Shown here: positions 23,815 to 31,625 of the stretch, in pieces
Layout of the letters: each line of letters starts with the position of its first letter
Position numbering within the stretch: the stretch's first letter is position 1
Source: CAYSXS01 sp043817345
Lineage (GTDB): Bacteria > Patescibacteriota > Patescibacteriia > UBA2196
Assembly (NCBI GenBank): GCA_043817345.1
Contig: JBDRGZ010000068.1
Location: 1 to 39,105, forward strand
Direction: 5' to 3'
DNA: 39,105 nt
Translations under genes and position numbers: made by a program
The notes under the pieces: model-generated
Seen by the model: the letters and a program-made list of their open reading frames with translations, nothing else
Told to the model about the DNA's origin: nothing
Databases searched by the model: none

Positions 23815-24954
23815 ATGTTATTAACTGCACTTGGTTTTTTTGTAATATTAGGAATAATTGTCTTAGTGCATGAACTAGGACATTTTATTACTGCTCGGAT
23901 TTTTAAAGTAAAAGTACACGAGTTTGGTTTAGGTTTTCCTCCTAGATTATTTGGTGTATACAAAAAGGATGGAAAAAGAAAATGGATTTGGGGATCAAAA
24001 CAAAATGCAGAAGAAGTAGGTGAAACAGTATATTCTTTAAATAAAATACCAATTGGTGGTTTTGTTAATATTAAAGGACAAGATGGTCAAAATCCTGAAG
24101 ATAAAGACAGTTTTGCAAATAAACCAGCCTGGAAAAGATCTATTATCTTAGTCAGTGGTGTTTTAGCTAACTTTTTACTATGCGCAGTAGTTTTAATGAT
24201 CATATATATAGCTGGTACAAATATATCTGTAGATCATAGGGAATTAAATAATGCAAGATACATTGAAAATGTAAAAATACAAGTTATTTCCATTAACTCT
24301 AATTCACCAGCTGAAACAGCAGGAATTTTAAAAAATGATGTAATTTTACAATTAGATAATCAAAAAGTTAAAACAGTAGAACAGATACAAGAATATTCAG
24401 CTCAAAAGGATGGTTTGCTTGTTAATGTTCAGATTCAGCGCGATGAAGAAATTCTTAATTTAGAAGTTATCCCTCGTGTTTTAGAAACTTCAAACAATAG
24501 ATCAGTTTTTGGTATTGGTTTAACCAAAACAGCAGATATTGCTTTTAAATGGTATGCAGCAATATGGTATGGGATAAGAGATACTATTTATCTTATTGGA
24601 GTAATATTTGTAGCTTTATGGAAGATAATTAAAGATATATTTACAACAGGACAAGTTTCAGCAGAAATAGCTGGGCCAATAGGTATTGCGCGAATAACAG
24701 GAGATGTTGTTAAAATGGGATGGATCTATGCTTTGCAATTTACAGCTCTATTATCTGTTAATTTAGGAATAATTAATATATTACCAATCCCAGCTTTAGA
24801 TGGTGGACGTCTCCTTTTTATTTTAATTGAAAAAATTAGGGGCAAAACAGTTAAAAAGAATATTGAAAACATTATTCATACAGTAGGTTTTGCCATATTA
24901 ATGGTTTTGATTGTTTTAGTAACCTATAGGGATATAATAAGGTGGATTAAGTGA
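23815..24954 (+). CDS. rseP: site-2 intramembrane metalloprotease RseP
   Basis: 379 residues. VHELGHF gives zinc ligands His19 and His23 with catalytic Glu20 in the first membrane span; a PDZ domain covers about residues 155-225 (SPAETAGILKNDVIL); the third zinc ligand is the Asp of NILPIPALDGGR near residue 325. It cleaves membrane-bound signalling proteins within the bilayer. Confidence 0.94.
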   Translation: MLLTALGFFVILGIIVLVHELGHFITARIFKVKVHEFGLGFPPRLFGVYKKDGKRKWIWGSKQNAEEVGETVYSLNKIPIGGFVNIKGQDGQNPEDKDSFANKPAWKRSIILVSGVLANFLLCAVVLMIIYIAGTNISVDHRELNNARYIENVKIQVISINSNSPAETAGILKNDVILQLDNQKVKTVEQIQEYSAQKDGLLVNVQIQRDEEILNLEVIPRVLETSNNRSVFGIGLTKTADIAFKWYAAIWYGIRDTIYLIGVIFVALWKIIKDIFTTGQVSAEIAGPIGIARITGDVVKMGWIYALQFTALLSVNLGIINILPIPALDGGRLLFILIEKIRGKTVKKNIENIIHTVGFAILMVLIVLVTYRDIIRWIK

Positions 24955-24991
24955 TTTTGTGTTTTTCAAATAAATCTGATATATTTAATAC

Positions 24992-25360
24992 ATGAAGAAA
25001 AAAGATTTACAAAAACCAGTTACATTAGAAGTCTTAAGTCAGTTCACAGAAGAAGTGATATTGCCTGGCGTTGAAAAAATTATGGATAATAAGCTAGATG
25101 ATCAAATGAAATGTATAAAAAAGACTTTTGCAACTAAAAAAGATTTGAAAGCAATGGAAAATAGAATGGTTTCTAAAGATTATTTAGATAAAAAGTTATT
25201 TGAATTTGAAGCAAGACTTATGAGAAGAATATCAAAAGAGGAGTCAAAAATTAAACAAGCCCTAGCTTTTACAATGAAAATTATTCGTAGTGGTAAAACC
25301 CCCACAACAAAACAGATTGAGACTTTAAAGCTGTTAGAATATGAATTAAGTGCTAATTAA
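24992..25360 (+). CDS. hypothetical coiled-coil protein
   Basis: 122 residues, no family recognised. Highly charged and helical, with a repeated xKKDLxxMExRMxxKDYLxxKLxEFE pattern near residues 48-76 that fits a coiled coil, and a conserved-looking C-terminal block TPTTKQIETLKLLEYEL. An intrinsic terminator follows. The start ATG 24992 is preceded by an A/T-rich stretch without a Shine-Dalgarno site. Confidence 0.6.
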   Translation: MKKKDLQKPVTLEVLSQFTEEVILPGVEKIMDNKLDDQMKCIKKTFATKKDLKAMENRMVSKDYLDKKLFEFEARLMRRISKEESKIKQALAFTMKIIRSGKTPTTKQIETLKLLEYELSAN

Positions 25361-25382
25361 ATTAAAAATATTTAATCAAACG

Positions 25383-25411
25383 AAAAAGCTGCTTTAAATG
25401 CAGTTTTTTTT
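25383..25411 (+). terminator. intrinsic terminator
   Basis: AAAAAGCTGC, a 7-base loop TTTAAAT, GCAG and a run of eight T. Confidence 0.75.
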
Positions 25412-25463
25412 GACTAAATGTCCATAAAATTATAGAATTAAGGAGATTAAATAAATAAAATAT

Positions 25464-26879
25464 ATGAAAAAACTCACTCCTCAATCTCAAAATTTTTCTG
25501 ATTGGTACAATGAAATTGTTCAATTAGCAGATCTTGCTGAATATTCAGATGTTAAAGGTTGTATGATCATTAAACCATATGGTTATGCTTTGTGGGAGAA
25601 TATTCAAAGAGAAATGGATAAAAGAATTAAAGACATTAATGTAGATAATGTTTACATGCCTCTTTTTATACCTGAATCATATTTTAAAAAAGAAGCTGAA
25701 CATGTTGAGGGATTTGCTCCTGAAGTGGCTTGGGTTACAGAAGCTGGTGGTAAAAAACTAGAAGAACGTTTAGCTATTAGGCCTACCTCAGAAACAATCA
25801 TGTATAGGACTTTTGCTAAATGGGTGTATTCATATAGGGATCTGCCTTTAAAAGTCAATCAGTGGGCAAATATTGTACGTTGGGAGATGAGAACCAGGCT
25901 ATTTCTGCGTACTACAGAGTTTTTATGGCAAGAAGGACATACCTTGCATGAAACAAAAAAAGAAGCAGATGAAATGGTTGATGAAGCTTTAAAGTTATAT
26001 AAAGATTTTGTTAATGAATATTTAGGAATATATGTTCTAGATGGAATGAAATCTCAAGCAGAAAAGTTTGCTGGAGCAGAATATACAAAATCTATTGAAG
26101 GAATGATGAAAGATAAAAAGGCTTTACAAATGGGAACTTCCCATTCTTTAGGACAAGGCTTTGCAAAAACCTTTGATATTGAATTTTTAGATAAAGACGG
26201 TAAACAACAAACTCCTTGGCCAACTAGCTGGGGTGTATCTACTAGGATGATTGGTGGTTTAATCATGGCACATGGAGACGATAAAGGTTTAGTATTGCCT
26301 CCAAAGATTGCACCTGTTCAAGTAATAGTTATACCAATTTGGAAAGACGAGGAAGAAAAAGCCAAAGTAGAAAAGTATGTAGAAGAATTAACTAAAGGAT
26401 TTAAGAATTTTAAATTTAAAGTAGATTGGGATGATACAAATACACCAGGATGGAAATTTAATCAATGGGAAATGAAAGGTGTACCAGTTAGAGTTGAAGT
26501 TGGTCCAAAAGATATAGAAAAAGAACAGGTTGTTTTAGTTCGTAGAGATAATGGAGAAAAATCTGAAGTTAATATTAAAGATGCTAAAAAGGAAATTAAA
26601 GGGTTGTTAAACAAGATTCAAAAGAATTTATTTAAAACTAGTCAGAAAGAATTAAAGAGCAGCATAAAAAAATATAGTAATTATCAGAAATATAAAGAGG
26701 ATATGAAAAATGAAAACTTTTTTGCTGTTGTAAGTTGGTGTAATTCAAAAGAATGTGAAGATCAAATTAAATATGATACTAAAGCTACTACACGTGTATA
26801 TGCAGAGAATAAAAAAGGTAAATGTATTGTGTGTGGCAAAGAAACAGATTCAAAAGTGTATTTAGCTAAAGCATATTAA
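25464..26879 (+). CDS. proS: prolyl-tRNA synthetase, archaeal/eukaryotic type
   Basis: 471 residues. Class II core with motif 2 (VNQWANIVRWEMRTR) and LRTTEFLWQEGHT, motif 3 in STRMIGGLIMAHGDDKGLVLPP, an anticodon domain (PVQVIVIPIW) and a C-terminal zinc-binding domain (WCNSKEC and CIVCGK). It lacks the editing insert of the usual bacterial enzyme, as expected for the archaeal-type form. It charges tRNA-Pro. Confidence 0.95.
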   Translation: MKKLTPQSQNFSDWYNEIVQLADLAEYSDVKGCMIIKPYGYALWENIQREMDKRIKDINVDNVYMPLFIPESYFKKEAEHVEGFAPEVAWVTEAGGKKLEERLAIRPTSETIMYRTFAKWVYSYRDLPLKVNQWANIVRWEMRTRLFLRTTEFLWQEGHTLHETKKEADEMVDEALKLYKDFVNEYLGIYVLDGMKSQAEKFAGAEYTKSIEGMMKDKKALQMGTSHSLGQGFAKTFDIEFLDKDGKQQTPWPTSWGVSTRMIGGLIMAHGDDKGLVLPPKIAPVQVIVIPIWKDEEEKAKVEKYVEELTKGFKNFKFKVDWDDTNTPGWKFNQWEMKGVPVRVEVGPKDIEKEQVVLVRRDNGEKSEVNIKDAKKEIKGLLNKIQKNLFKTSQKELKSSIKKYSNYQKYKEDMKNENFFAVVSWCNSKECEDQIKYDTKATTRVYAENKKGKCIVCGKETDSKVYLAKAY

Positions 26880-26881
26880 AA

Positions 26882-27796
26882 ATGATATCTAAGCTACTCC
26901 TTACATTTATACTATCAAGTCAAATATTTTTACCTGCAAGTACAGATGACGGGCAAGTTTTAGGTGTTCAAACCCAAAGGATAAACCAAGGAAGTGGCCC
27001 AGAAAGAATAGTTAATCAAAATTTAGATATTGTAATCTCAGCAGATTCTGCCTTAGTTGTTGATTTAAAATCTGGCAAGATTCTTTATCAAAAGAACCAA
27101 AACAAACAAAGACCCATAGCAAGTATTACAAAGTTAATGACAATGTTGGTTTTTTTAGATACTAATCCTGATTTTGAGAAAAAAGTAAGGTATGCATGGG
27201 TAGATTCTACAGGAGGAGAAAAAGTAGAGCTAAGAACTAATGAAGAAATAACGATCAAAGATCTTTTTTATGCTTCATTAATTGGATCAACTAACAATAC
27301 AGTTAAAACATTAGTACGTTCTACAAATATGGGCGAACAAGAGTTTATTAAAAGAATGAACCAAAAAGCAAAAGAATTAGGAATGGTAAACACACATTTT
27401 GCAGGTTTAACAGGACTTTCTGAATTTAATGTATCCACAACTAGAGATATTGTAACTTTATTAAAATCAGTAATCAAAAAGAAAGAAATAACAGAAGCTT
27501 TGTCTAAAGATGAATATGTTTTTACAACAAATATAAGTCAACACAAAGTTGATAGTACAAATTTGTTATTAAATAACAAACATTTTAATATTGAATTTGG
27601 CAAGACAGGATATATTCAAGAAGCTGGTTGGTGTTTTGCTTCGTTGGGCAAAGTTAAGGATAACCCCAGTGAGAAAGCAAAAGCATCTCACGGGGCAAGT
27701 ATATTAACAGTGGTTTTAGGGTCAAAATCACAATATACTCGTTTCCAAGATACAAAAGCTTTGTATTGGTGGATTAACCAAAACTATAACTTCTAA
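26882..27796 (+). CDS. D-alanyl-D-alanine carboxypeptidase (penicillin-binding protein, S11 type)
   Basis: 304 residues with a signal peptide (residues 1-20). SxxK motif SITK at 81-84, SxN motif STN near 135 and KTG in FGKTGYIQEAGW near 239 are in the expected order. It trims or matures peptidoglycan outside the membrane. Residues about 261-271 (NPSEKAKASHG) are encoded by a palindromic element (27664-27695), placed in a surface loop after the KTG strand. Start ATG 26882 lies 3 bases after the proS stop. Confidence 0.9.
   Translation: MISKLLLTFILSSQIFLPASTDDGQVLGVQTQRINQGSGPERIVNQNLDIVISADSALVVDLKSGKILYQKNQNKQRPIASITKLMTMLVFLDTNPDFEKKVRYAWVDSTGGEKVELRTNEEITIKDLFYASLIGSTNNTVKTLVRSTNMGEQEFIKRMNQKAKELGMVNTHFAGLTGLSEFNVSTTRDIVTLLKSVIKKKEITEALSKDEYVFTTNISQHKVDSTNLLLNNKHFNIEFGKTGYIQEAGWCFASLGKVKDNPSEKAKASHGASILTVVLGSKSQYTRFQDTKALYWWINQNYNF
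27664..27695. repeat. palindromic element inside the DD-peptidase gene
   Basis: CCCC-A-GTGAGA and TCTCACGGGG pair over ten positions with one bulged A; the right edge ACGGGGCAAG matches the element in dnaK. Confidence 0.7.
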
Positions 27797-27801
27797 TATA
27801 T

Positions 27802-28281
27802 ATGGATATTAATCTAATCCCAGAGATTAAAACTCTTTTAACAGCCATGACTCCTGTAGGAGAATTAAGGGTTGCATTGCCAATTGCTCTCTTAAGTTAT
27901 AAAATAAGTGTAGTGCCAGCATATATATTATCTGTAATGGGAAATATGATTCCTGTATTTTTGCTTCTCTTGTTTTGGAAATACTTTGTTGAAATATTAA
28001 TGAAATATTCTAAAACATTTAATAACTTTTTTAATTGGCTATTTGAAAGAACAAGAAAGAGGTTTGAAGGTAAATACAAGAAATGGGGTAAAGTAGCTTT
28101 AATTCTATTCGTAGCTATTCCTTTACCTATTACAGGAGCATGGACAGGTTCTTTAGCAGCTTGGTTGTTTAATTTTAAATATTGGGAATCAATTGGCCTA
28201 ATATTTATAGGGGTGTGTATTTCAGGTATGGTTGTTAGTTTAATAAGTTTGGGTGGGCTTAATTTAGCAAATTTAATTTAA
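27802..28281 (+). CDS. small multidrug export-like membrane protein
   Basis: 159 residues. The start LLTAMTPVGELRVALPIAL, the basic loop RKRFEGKYKKWGKVALILFVAIPLP, in which 75-99 are the key residues, and TGAWTGSLAAWLF fit the Sm_multidrug_ex family. Four membrane spans are likely. Despite the name the transported substrate is unknown. Confidence 0.8.
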   Translation: MDINLIPEIKTLLTAMTPVGELRVALPIALLSYKISVVPAYILSVMGNMIPVFLLLLFWKYFVEILMKYSKTFNNFFNWLFERTRKRFEGKYKKWGKVALILFVAIPLPITGAWTGSLAAWLFNFKYWESIGLIFIGVCISGMVVSLISLGGLNLANLI

Positions 28282-28284
28282 TAG

Positions 28285-28293
28285 TTATCCACA
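28285..28293 (+). other. DnaA-box-like site
   Basis: TTATCCACA, a consensus DnaA box, one base upstream of the TTGACA of the small-RNA promoter. Other exact copies are at 7569-7577 and 11952-11960 (minus) and at 34827-34835 (plus). Confidence 0.4.
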
Positions 28294-28294
28294 A

Positions 28295-28323
28295 TTGACA
28301 AATATTTTTTGATTTGCTATCTT
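28295..28323 (+). promoter_or_regulatory. promoter of the second antisense small RNA
   Basis: TTGACA (28295-28300), 17-base spacer, TATCTT (28318-28323). Confidence 0.65.
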
Positions 28324-28329
28324 GTAAAT

Positions 28330-28412
28330 AAGAACGAGGTATTACTTGCTTATATTGCAGGTGCTATAATCGTCTGTCAACAAAAGAGTCCTTGTAAAAG
28401 GGCTTTTTTGTT
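28330..28412 (+). ncRNA. small RNA antisense to the adjacent tRNA-like gene
   Basis: About 83 bases between its own promoter and an intrinsic terminator (AGTCCTT 28387-28393, AAGGGCT 28398-28404, then T6). No ORF. Bases 28330-28345 are complementary to 28460-28475 of the following tRNA gene at 15 of 16 positions; 28350-28361 pair with 28444-28455 at 12 of 12 positions counting two G-U pairs; both are colinear. A further 11 bases (28370-28380) match the anticodon loop and 3' stem (28474-28484) exactly. The design repeats that at 11984-12198. Confidence 0.6.
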
Positions 28413-28440
28413 TGTATAATAAATATTGGGTGTGGGCCAC

Positions 28441-28514
28441 GGGCCTGTAGTATAATTTGGTAATACATCGTTCTTGACAGACGAGAGATGCGGGTTCAAT
28501 CCCCGTCGGGTCCA
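28441..28514 (+). tRNA. atypical tRNA gene, anticodon loop CTTGACA (TGA by position)
   Basis: All arms have canonical lengths: acceptor GGGCCTG/CGGGTCC, TA, D-stem GTAT/ATAC with GG in the loop, anticodon stem TCGTT/GACGA, variable loop GAGAT, T-arm GCGGG TTCAATC CCCGT, discriminator A and no encoded CCA. By position the anticodon is TGA (reads UCA, Ser) with C at position 37, yet there is no long variable arm as serine tRNAs have. Shifting the loop gives GAC (Val) but breaks the stem. Identity is therefore left open. It shares its anticodon loop with the tRNA-like gene at 12128 and is matched by an antisense RNA just upstream. Confidence 0.7.
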
Positions 28515-28537
28515 CGCTCAGTAAGAGCGTAAATTTT

Positions 28538-29320
28538 ATGAAAAAAATCTACCTAATCGCAAATTGGAAAATGCAACTTAATAAATCTGATTCTGTTAGA
28601 TTAGCTGTTGAAGTGTGTAAATCCGCCTCCGCCACTAACAGCTTTTGTGCTACGGCGGATAAAAATTTAGAAGTGGTGCTTTGTCCGTCGTATGTACATT
28701 TATCAAATGTAGCTAGAAAAATTAAAAACAGTGGGATAAAACTTGGAGCACAAAATGCCTTTTACCATGATAAGGGTTCATATACAGGAGAAGTTTCTCC
28801 CTCCCAACTAAAAGAATTAGAAGTTGATTATGTAATTATTGGCCATTCAGAAAGAAGAGAATATCTAAATGAAACCGATGAAGATGTAAATAGAAAAGTA
28901 AAAATTACTTTAGAAAATAATTTAGTGCCTATTATATGTGTTGGGGAAACAATGCAAGAAAAACAAGATGAAAAAGCAGATATTGTCATAATTAAACAGA
29001 TTAATAAGGCATTACAGGATATTGAATTAAAAGACAATCAAAAGCTCATCATTGCTTATGAGCCAGTATGGGTAATAGGTACAGGTAAAGCTGTAGACCC
29101 TAAAGAAGCTGAACATGCTATTGAGGTTATTAAATACAATTTAATGGAACACTTTAGTGAAGAAATAATTGACAAACATATTAGTATTGTTTATGGGGGT
29201 TCAGTTAATGCAGATAATATTAATGATTTTTTAAAGATAGATTTAATTGAAGGAGCTTTGGTGGGAGGAGCCAGTTTAAGTGCGGATAAATTTATACCAA
29301 TAATTAAAAATATAAAATAA
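28538..29320 (+). CDS. tpiA: triosephosphate isomerase
   Basis: 260 residues. Asn9 and Lys11 (ANWKMQ), catalytic His in IGHSERRE near residue 103 and Glu in AYEPVWVIGTGK near residue 174, and the phosphate block YGGSVNADN are complete. It interconverts dihydroxyacetone phosphate and glyceraldehyde-3-phosphate in glycolysis, next to aldolase. Residues about 29-41 (SASATNSFCATAD) between helix 1 and strand 2 are encoded by a palindromic element, an unusual lengthening of this normally compact loop. A small hairpin GCTC/GAGC lies just before the ATG. Confidence 0.95.
   Translation: MKKIYLIANWKMQLNKSDSVRLAVEVCKSASATNSFCATADKNLEVVLCPSYVHLSNVARKIKNSGIKLGAQNAFYHDKGSYTGEVSPSQLKELEVDYVIIGHSERREYLNETDEDVNRKVKITLENNLVPIICVGETMQEKQDEKADIVIIKQINKALQDIELKDNQKLIIAYEPVWVIGTGKAVDPKEAEHAIEVIKYNLMEHFSEEIIDKHISIVYGGSVNADNINDFLKIDLIEGALVGGASLSADKFIPIIKNIK
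28621..28660. repeat. palindromic element inside tpiA
   Basis: ATCCGCC (28621-28627) and GGCGGAT (28654-28660) are exact inverted arms, 40 bp in total, GC-rich against the gene background, read in frame. Confidence 0.8.
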
Positions 29321-29321
29321 T

Positions 29322-30197
29322 ATGCTCGTAAGTTTAAAAGAAATATTAAAAAAAGCTCAAAAAGAAAAATATGCAATAGGAGCATTTAATGTAGTAAATC
29401 TAGAAACAACATTAGGTGTAATCCACGGGGCCATAAAAGCCAATGCCCCAGTAATCGTTCAGGTTTCTGAAACAACTATTGAATATGCTGGTTTAAAACC
29501 AATTACACATATTGTACAAACAATTGCTAAAAATGAGGCTGTCAAGGTTCCTGTAGCTTTACATTTAGATCATGGTAAGAGTTTTCGTTCAGTCGCAGAA
29601 TGTATTAGTGCAGGATTTTCATCAATCCATATTGATGCTTCAGAATTGGCTACGGATGAGAATATAATATTAACCAAACAATCAGTAGATTATGCGCACA
29701 AACATGATGTTTGGGCTCAAGGTGAATTAGGTATCTTACGTGGTACAGAAGATAAAGTTAAAGTTCCAGAAGATATGGTAGCTTTTTTTACAGATCCAGA
29801 TGAGGCTGAAGAATTTGTTAAAAAAACAGGAGTAAATACCTTAGCTGTTTCAATTGGTAATATGCATGGAATTAAAAAATTTAGAGATATGGATGTCCCT
29901 AAATTAGACATAGAGAGGTTAGGAAAGATAAATAAGAAGCTACCAAACACCCCGATTGTGCTTCATGGAGCTTCTGGTATTAAAGAAGATGAAATAAAGC
30001 AAGCTATTGACTTTGGGGTCAAAATCATTAATATTGATACGGAACTTAGGTTGGCCTTTACAAACACATTAAGACAATCTTTAGAAAAAGATTCCTTGCT
30101 ATATGATCCACGTGAGGCTCTAACACCTAGTATTGAAGCAATAGAAAAAATTGTTGAAAAGAAGATAAAAATCTTCGGATCTAATGGAAAAGCATAA
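29322..30197 (+). CDS. fba: class II fructose-bisphosphate aldolase
   Basis: 291 residues. IGAFNVVNLETT, the zinc/catalytic block ALHLDHGKS, IDASEL, GELGILRG, SIGNMHG and VLHGASGI follow the class II aldolase order. It splits fructose-1,6-bisphosphate to two triose phosphates. It starts one base after the tpiA stop region, so the two glycolytic genes form an operon. Tagatose-bisphosphate aldolase is a possible alternative. Confidence 0.93.
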   Translation: MLVSLKEILKKAQKEKYAIGAFNVVNLETTLGVIHGAIKANAPVIVQVSETTIEYAGLKPITHIVQTIAKNEAVKVPVALHLDHGKSFRSVAECISAGFSSIHIDASELATDENIILTKQSVDYAHKHDVWAQGELGILRGTEDKVKVPEDMVAFFTDPDEAEEFVKKTGVNTLAVSIGNMHGIKKFRDMDVPKLDIERLGKINKKLPNTPIVLHGASGIKEDEIKQAIDFGVKIINIDTELRLAFTNTLRQSLEKDSLLYDPREALTPSIEAIEKIVEKKIKIFGSNGKA

Positions 30198-30202
30198 AAT
30201 AT

Positions 30203-31096
30203 ATGTTACTTATAATATTACTAGTACTAGTTATAATATCACTTACAATAATGATTGTAATTGTATCCAAACATATGCCTCATTTGGCTGCTATTGATTT
30301 GGTTAATTTACCTAAGGAAAAAGCTAGTCAAATGAAACAAAAAATTATTGAGATGAGATTAAAGAGAAAGTTTGGAACAAATATTAACACTTTCCATACA
30401 AAATATTTAGTTCCTAGTTTTACTAAAATTAAAGCTTTGACAATTAAAACATATGATAAAGCCATTCAGCTAGAGAAGAAATACAAGAAAGAAACAAAGA
30501 TACAAAAAGCAGAAGCTTTACCTAGTCAAGAAAAACAAGATGCAATAAAAACAAAAGTTTCTAAAGCATATCAGTTATTAGAAAATAACGAATTAAAAGA
30601 AGCTGAAGAATTATTTATAGATATAATCACATTAGAACCAAAAAACATAGATGCATATTTAGGTTTAGCTATTACTTACCGCACAGCAAAAGATTTTGAT
30701 CATGCTAAAGAAATATATGAACACATATTAAAAATAGAGGAAAATAATGATGAGGCTTTAAATGGTTTAGCTAAAGTAGCTATTAAACAGAACAATAGGG
30801 AACAAGCAAATGAAATATATGAAAAATTAGTTAAACTATATCCAGATAATTCAACATATCTATACGAACACGCAATAACTTTAGAAAATATTGGTGAAGT
30901 TAAGAAAGCTTTAGAATCTTGTCAAAAAGCAGTTGATTTAAAACAAAATGATCCTAAATATCTTGATTGCTTAATTAATTTGAGTATTATTAACAATAAA
31001 AAATATTTGGCTTTAAAAGCTCTAGATAAGCTAAAAGATGTAAATCCAGAAAACCAAAAATTAGATGAGTTTAAGAAAAGAATAAGGGAGATATAG
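30203..31096 (+). CDS. membrane-anchored TPR protein
   Basis: 297 residues. One N-terminal membrane span (residues 2-24), a basic linker (KQKIIEMRLKRKFG) typical of a CPR family, and TPR repeats from about residue 115 to 290 (AYQLLENNELKEAEELF; AYLGLAITYRTAKDFDHAKE; YLYEHAITLENIGEVKKALE). It probably acts as a cytoplasmic scaffold held at the membrane; partner unknown. The tRNA-Thr locus starts 8 bases after its stop. Confidence 0.85.
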   Translation: MLLIILLVLVIISLTIMIVIVSKHMPHLAAIDLVNLPKEKASQMKQKIIEMRLKRKFGTNINTFHTKYLVPSFTKIKALTIKTYDKAIQLEKKYKKETKIQKAEALPSQEKQDAIKTKVSKAYQLLENNELKEAEELFIDIITLEPKNIDAYLGLAITYRTAKDFDHAKEIYEHILKIEENNDEALNGLAKVAIKQNNREQANEIYEKLVKLYPDNSTYLYEHAITLENIGEVKKALESCQKAVDLKQNDPKYLDCLINLSIINNKKYLALKALDKLKDVNPENQKLDEFKKRIREI

Positions 31097-31126
31097 CAGA
31101 AATGCCGATGTAGCTCAGTTGGTAGA

Positions 31127-31236
31127 CCTGCCCGCCATAGCTTGAGCCTATGTAGCTCAGTTGGTAGAGCGCATCCATGGTAAGGATGAAGTCTGCGGTT
31201 CAATTCCGCACATAGGCTAAGGCGATAGCAGGCGGG
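31127..31236. mobile_element. palindromic insertion carrying a complete tRNA
   Basis: The insert has CCCGCC at 31131-31136 and GGCGGG at 31231-31236 as inverted arms, the same ends as elements in secA and the dnaK terminator, but its loop holds a whole tRNA-Thr (31146-31218). The exact borders are uncertain by a few bases and no target duplication is obvious. Confidence 0.6.
31146..31218 (+). tRNA. tRNA-Thr(GGU), nested inside another tRNA-Thr
   Basis: Acceptor GCCTATG/CATAGGC, D-arm GCTC AGTTGGTA GAGC, anticodon arm CATCC ATGGTAA GGATG (anticodon GGT), T-arm TGCGG TTCAATT CCGCA, discriminator T, no encoded CCA. Position 4 of the acceptor differs from the outer tRNA (T-A in place of C-G), with the partner changed to match, so the inner and outer genes are distinct and each pairs with itself. 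Confidence 0.9.
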
Positions 31237-31346
31237 GCATTTGCATGGTAAGCAAAAGGTCTGCGGTTCAATTCCGCACATCGGCTCCAGAAAGCCTGTG
31301 GATTATATACTTGATTTAAAATCATATATATGCTATTTTAATAACA

Positions 31347-31370
31347 AGCATTTCGAGTGCTCTTTTTAAT
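31347..31370 (+). terminator. terminator after the nested tRNA locus
   Basis: AGCATT and AGTGCT pair across a TCG loop, followed by CTTTTT. Confidence 0.6.
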
Positions 31371-31374
31371 TTCG

Positions 31375-31536
31375 TAGACCCACTAAATAATAACTCCCTA
31401 CTACAATTTCCAACTTTTGACTAAATTTTCCAAAAATTTCCTCTGCTTAGCTTAGGCTAAACATCATAAATTATTTGAAAAATTATAGTTCAAAATCTGA
31501 AAATTTCGTAACAAGATTTATTATTCAGTGGGTCTA
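31375..31536. mobile_element. 162-bp MITE-like element
   Basis: TAGACCCACTAAATAATAA (31375-31393) and its complement (31518-31536, one mismatch) are 19-bp terminal inverted repeats. The inside is non-coding and AT-rich. It fills the gap between the tRNA-Thr terminator and tRNA-Tyr. No transposase is in the window. Confidence 0.7.
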
Positions 31537-31540
31537 TCCT

Positions 31541-31621
31541 GGGTCGGTACTCAAGCGGTCAACGAGGTCAGACTGTAAATCTGATGGTTCGCCTTCGTAG
31601 GTTCGAATCCTACCCGGCCCA
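31541..31621 (+). tRNA. tRNA-Tyr(GUA)
   Basis: Acceptor GGGTCGG/CCGGCCC, anticodon arm TCAGA CTGTAAA TCTGA (GTA), a long variable arm as in bacterial tRNA-Tyr, T-arm GTAGG TTCGAAT CCTAC, discriminator A. CCA is not encoded. Confidence 0.93.
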
Positions 31622-31625
31622 AATC

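Larger units (their letters stand above)
31104..31289 (+). tRNA. tRNA-Thr(GGU), interrupted in its D-arm by a second tRNA
   Basis: The 5' part (31104-31126) and 3' part (31237-31289) join to a perfect 73-base tRNA: acceptor GCCGATG/CATCGGC, D-arm GCTC...GA+GC, anticodon arm TTTGC ATGGTAA GCAAA (anticodon GGT), T-arm TGCGG TTCAATT CCGCA, discriminator T and encoded CCA. The 110-base interruption falls inside the 3' strand of the D-stem. Without excision this tRNA could not fold normally, so it is either spliced, folded around the insert, or a pseudogene. Confidence 0.85.

Noticed and set aside
30922..31281. Minus-strand open frame across the tRNA-Thr locus
   Set aside because: Typical translation of tRNA sequence, no protein similarity.
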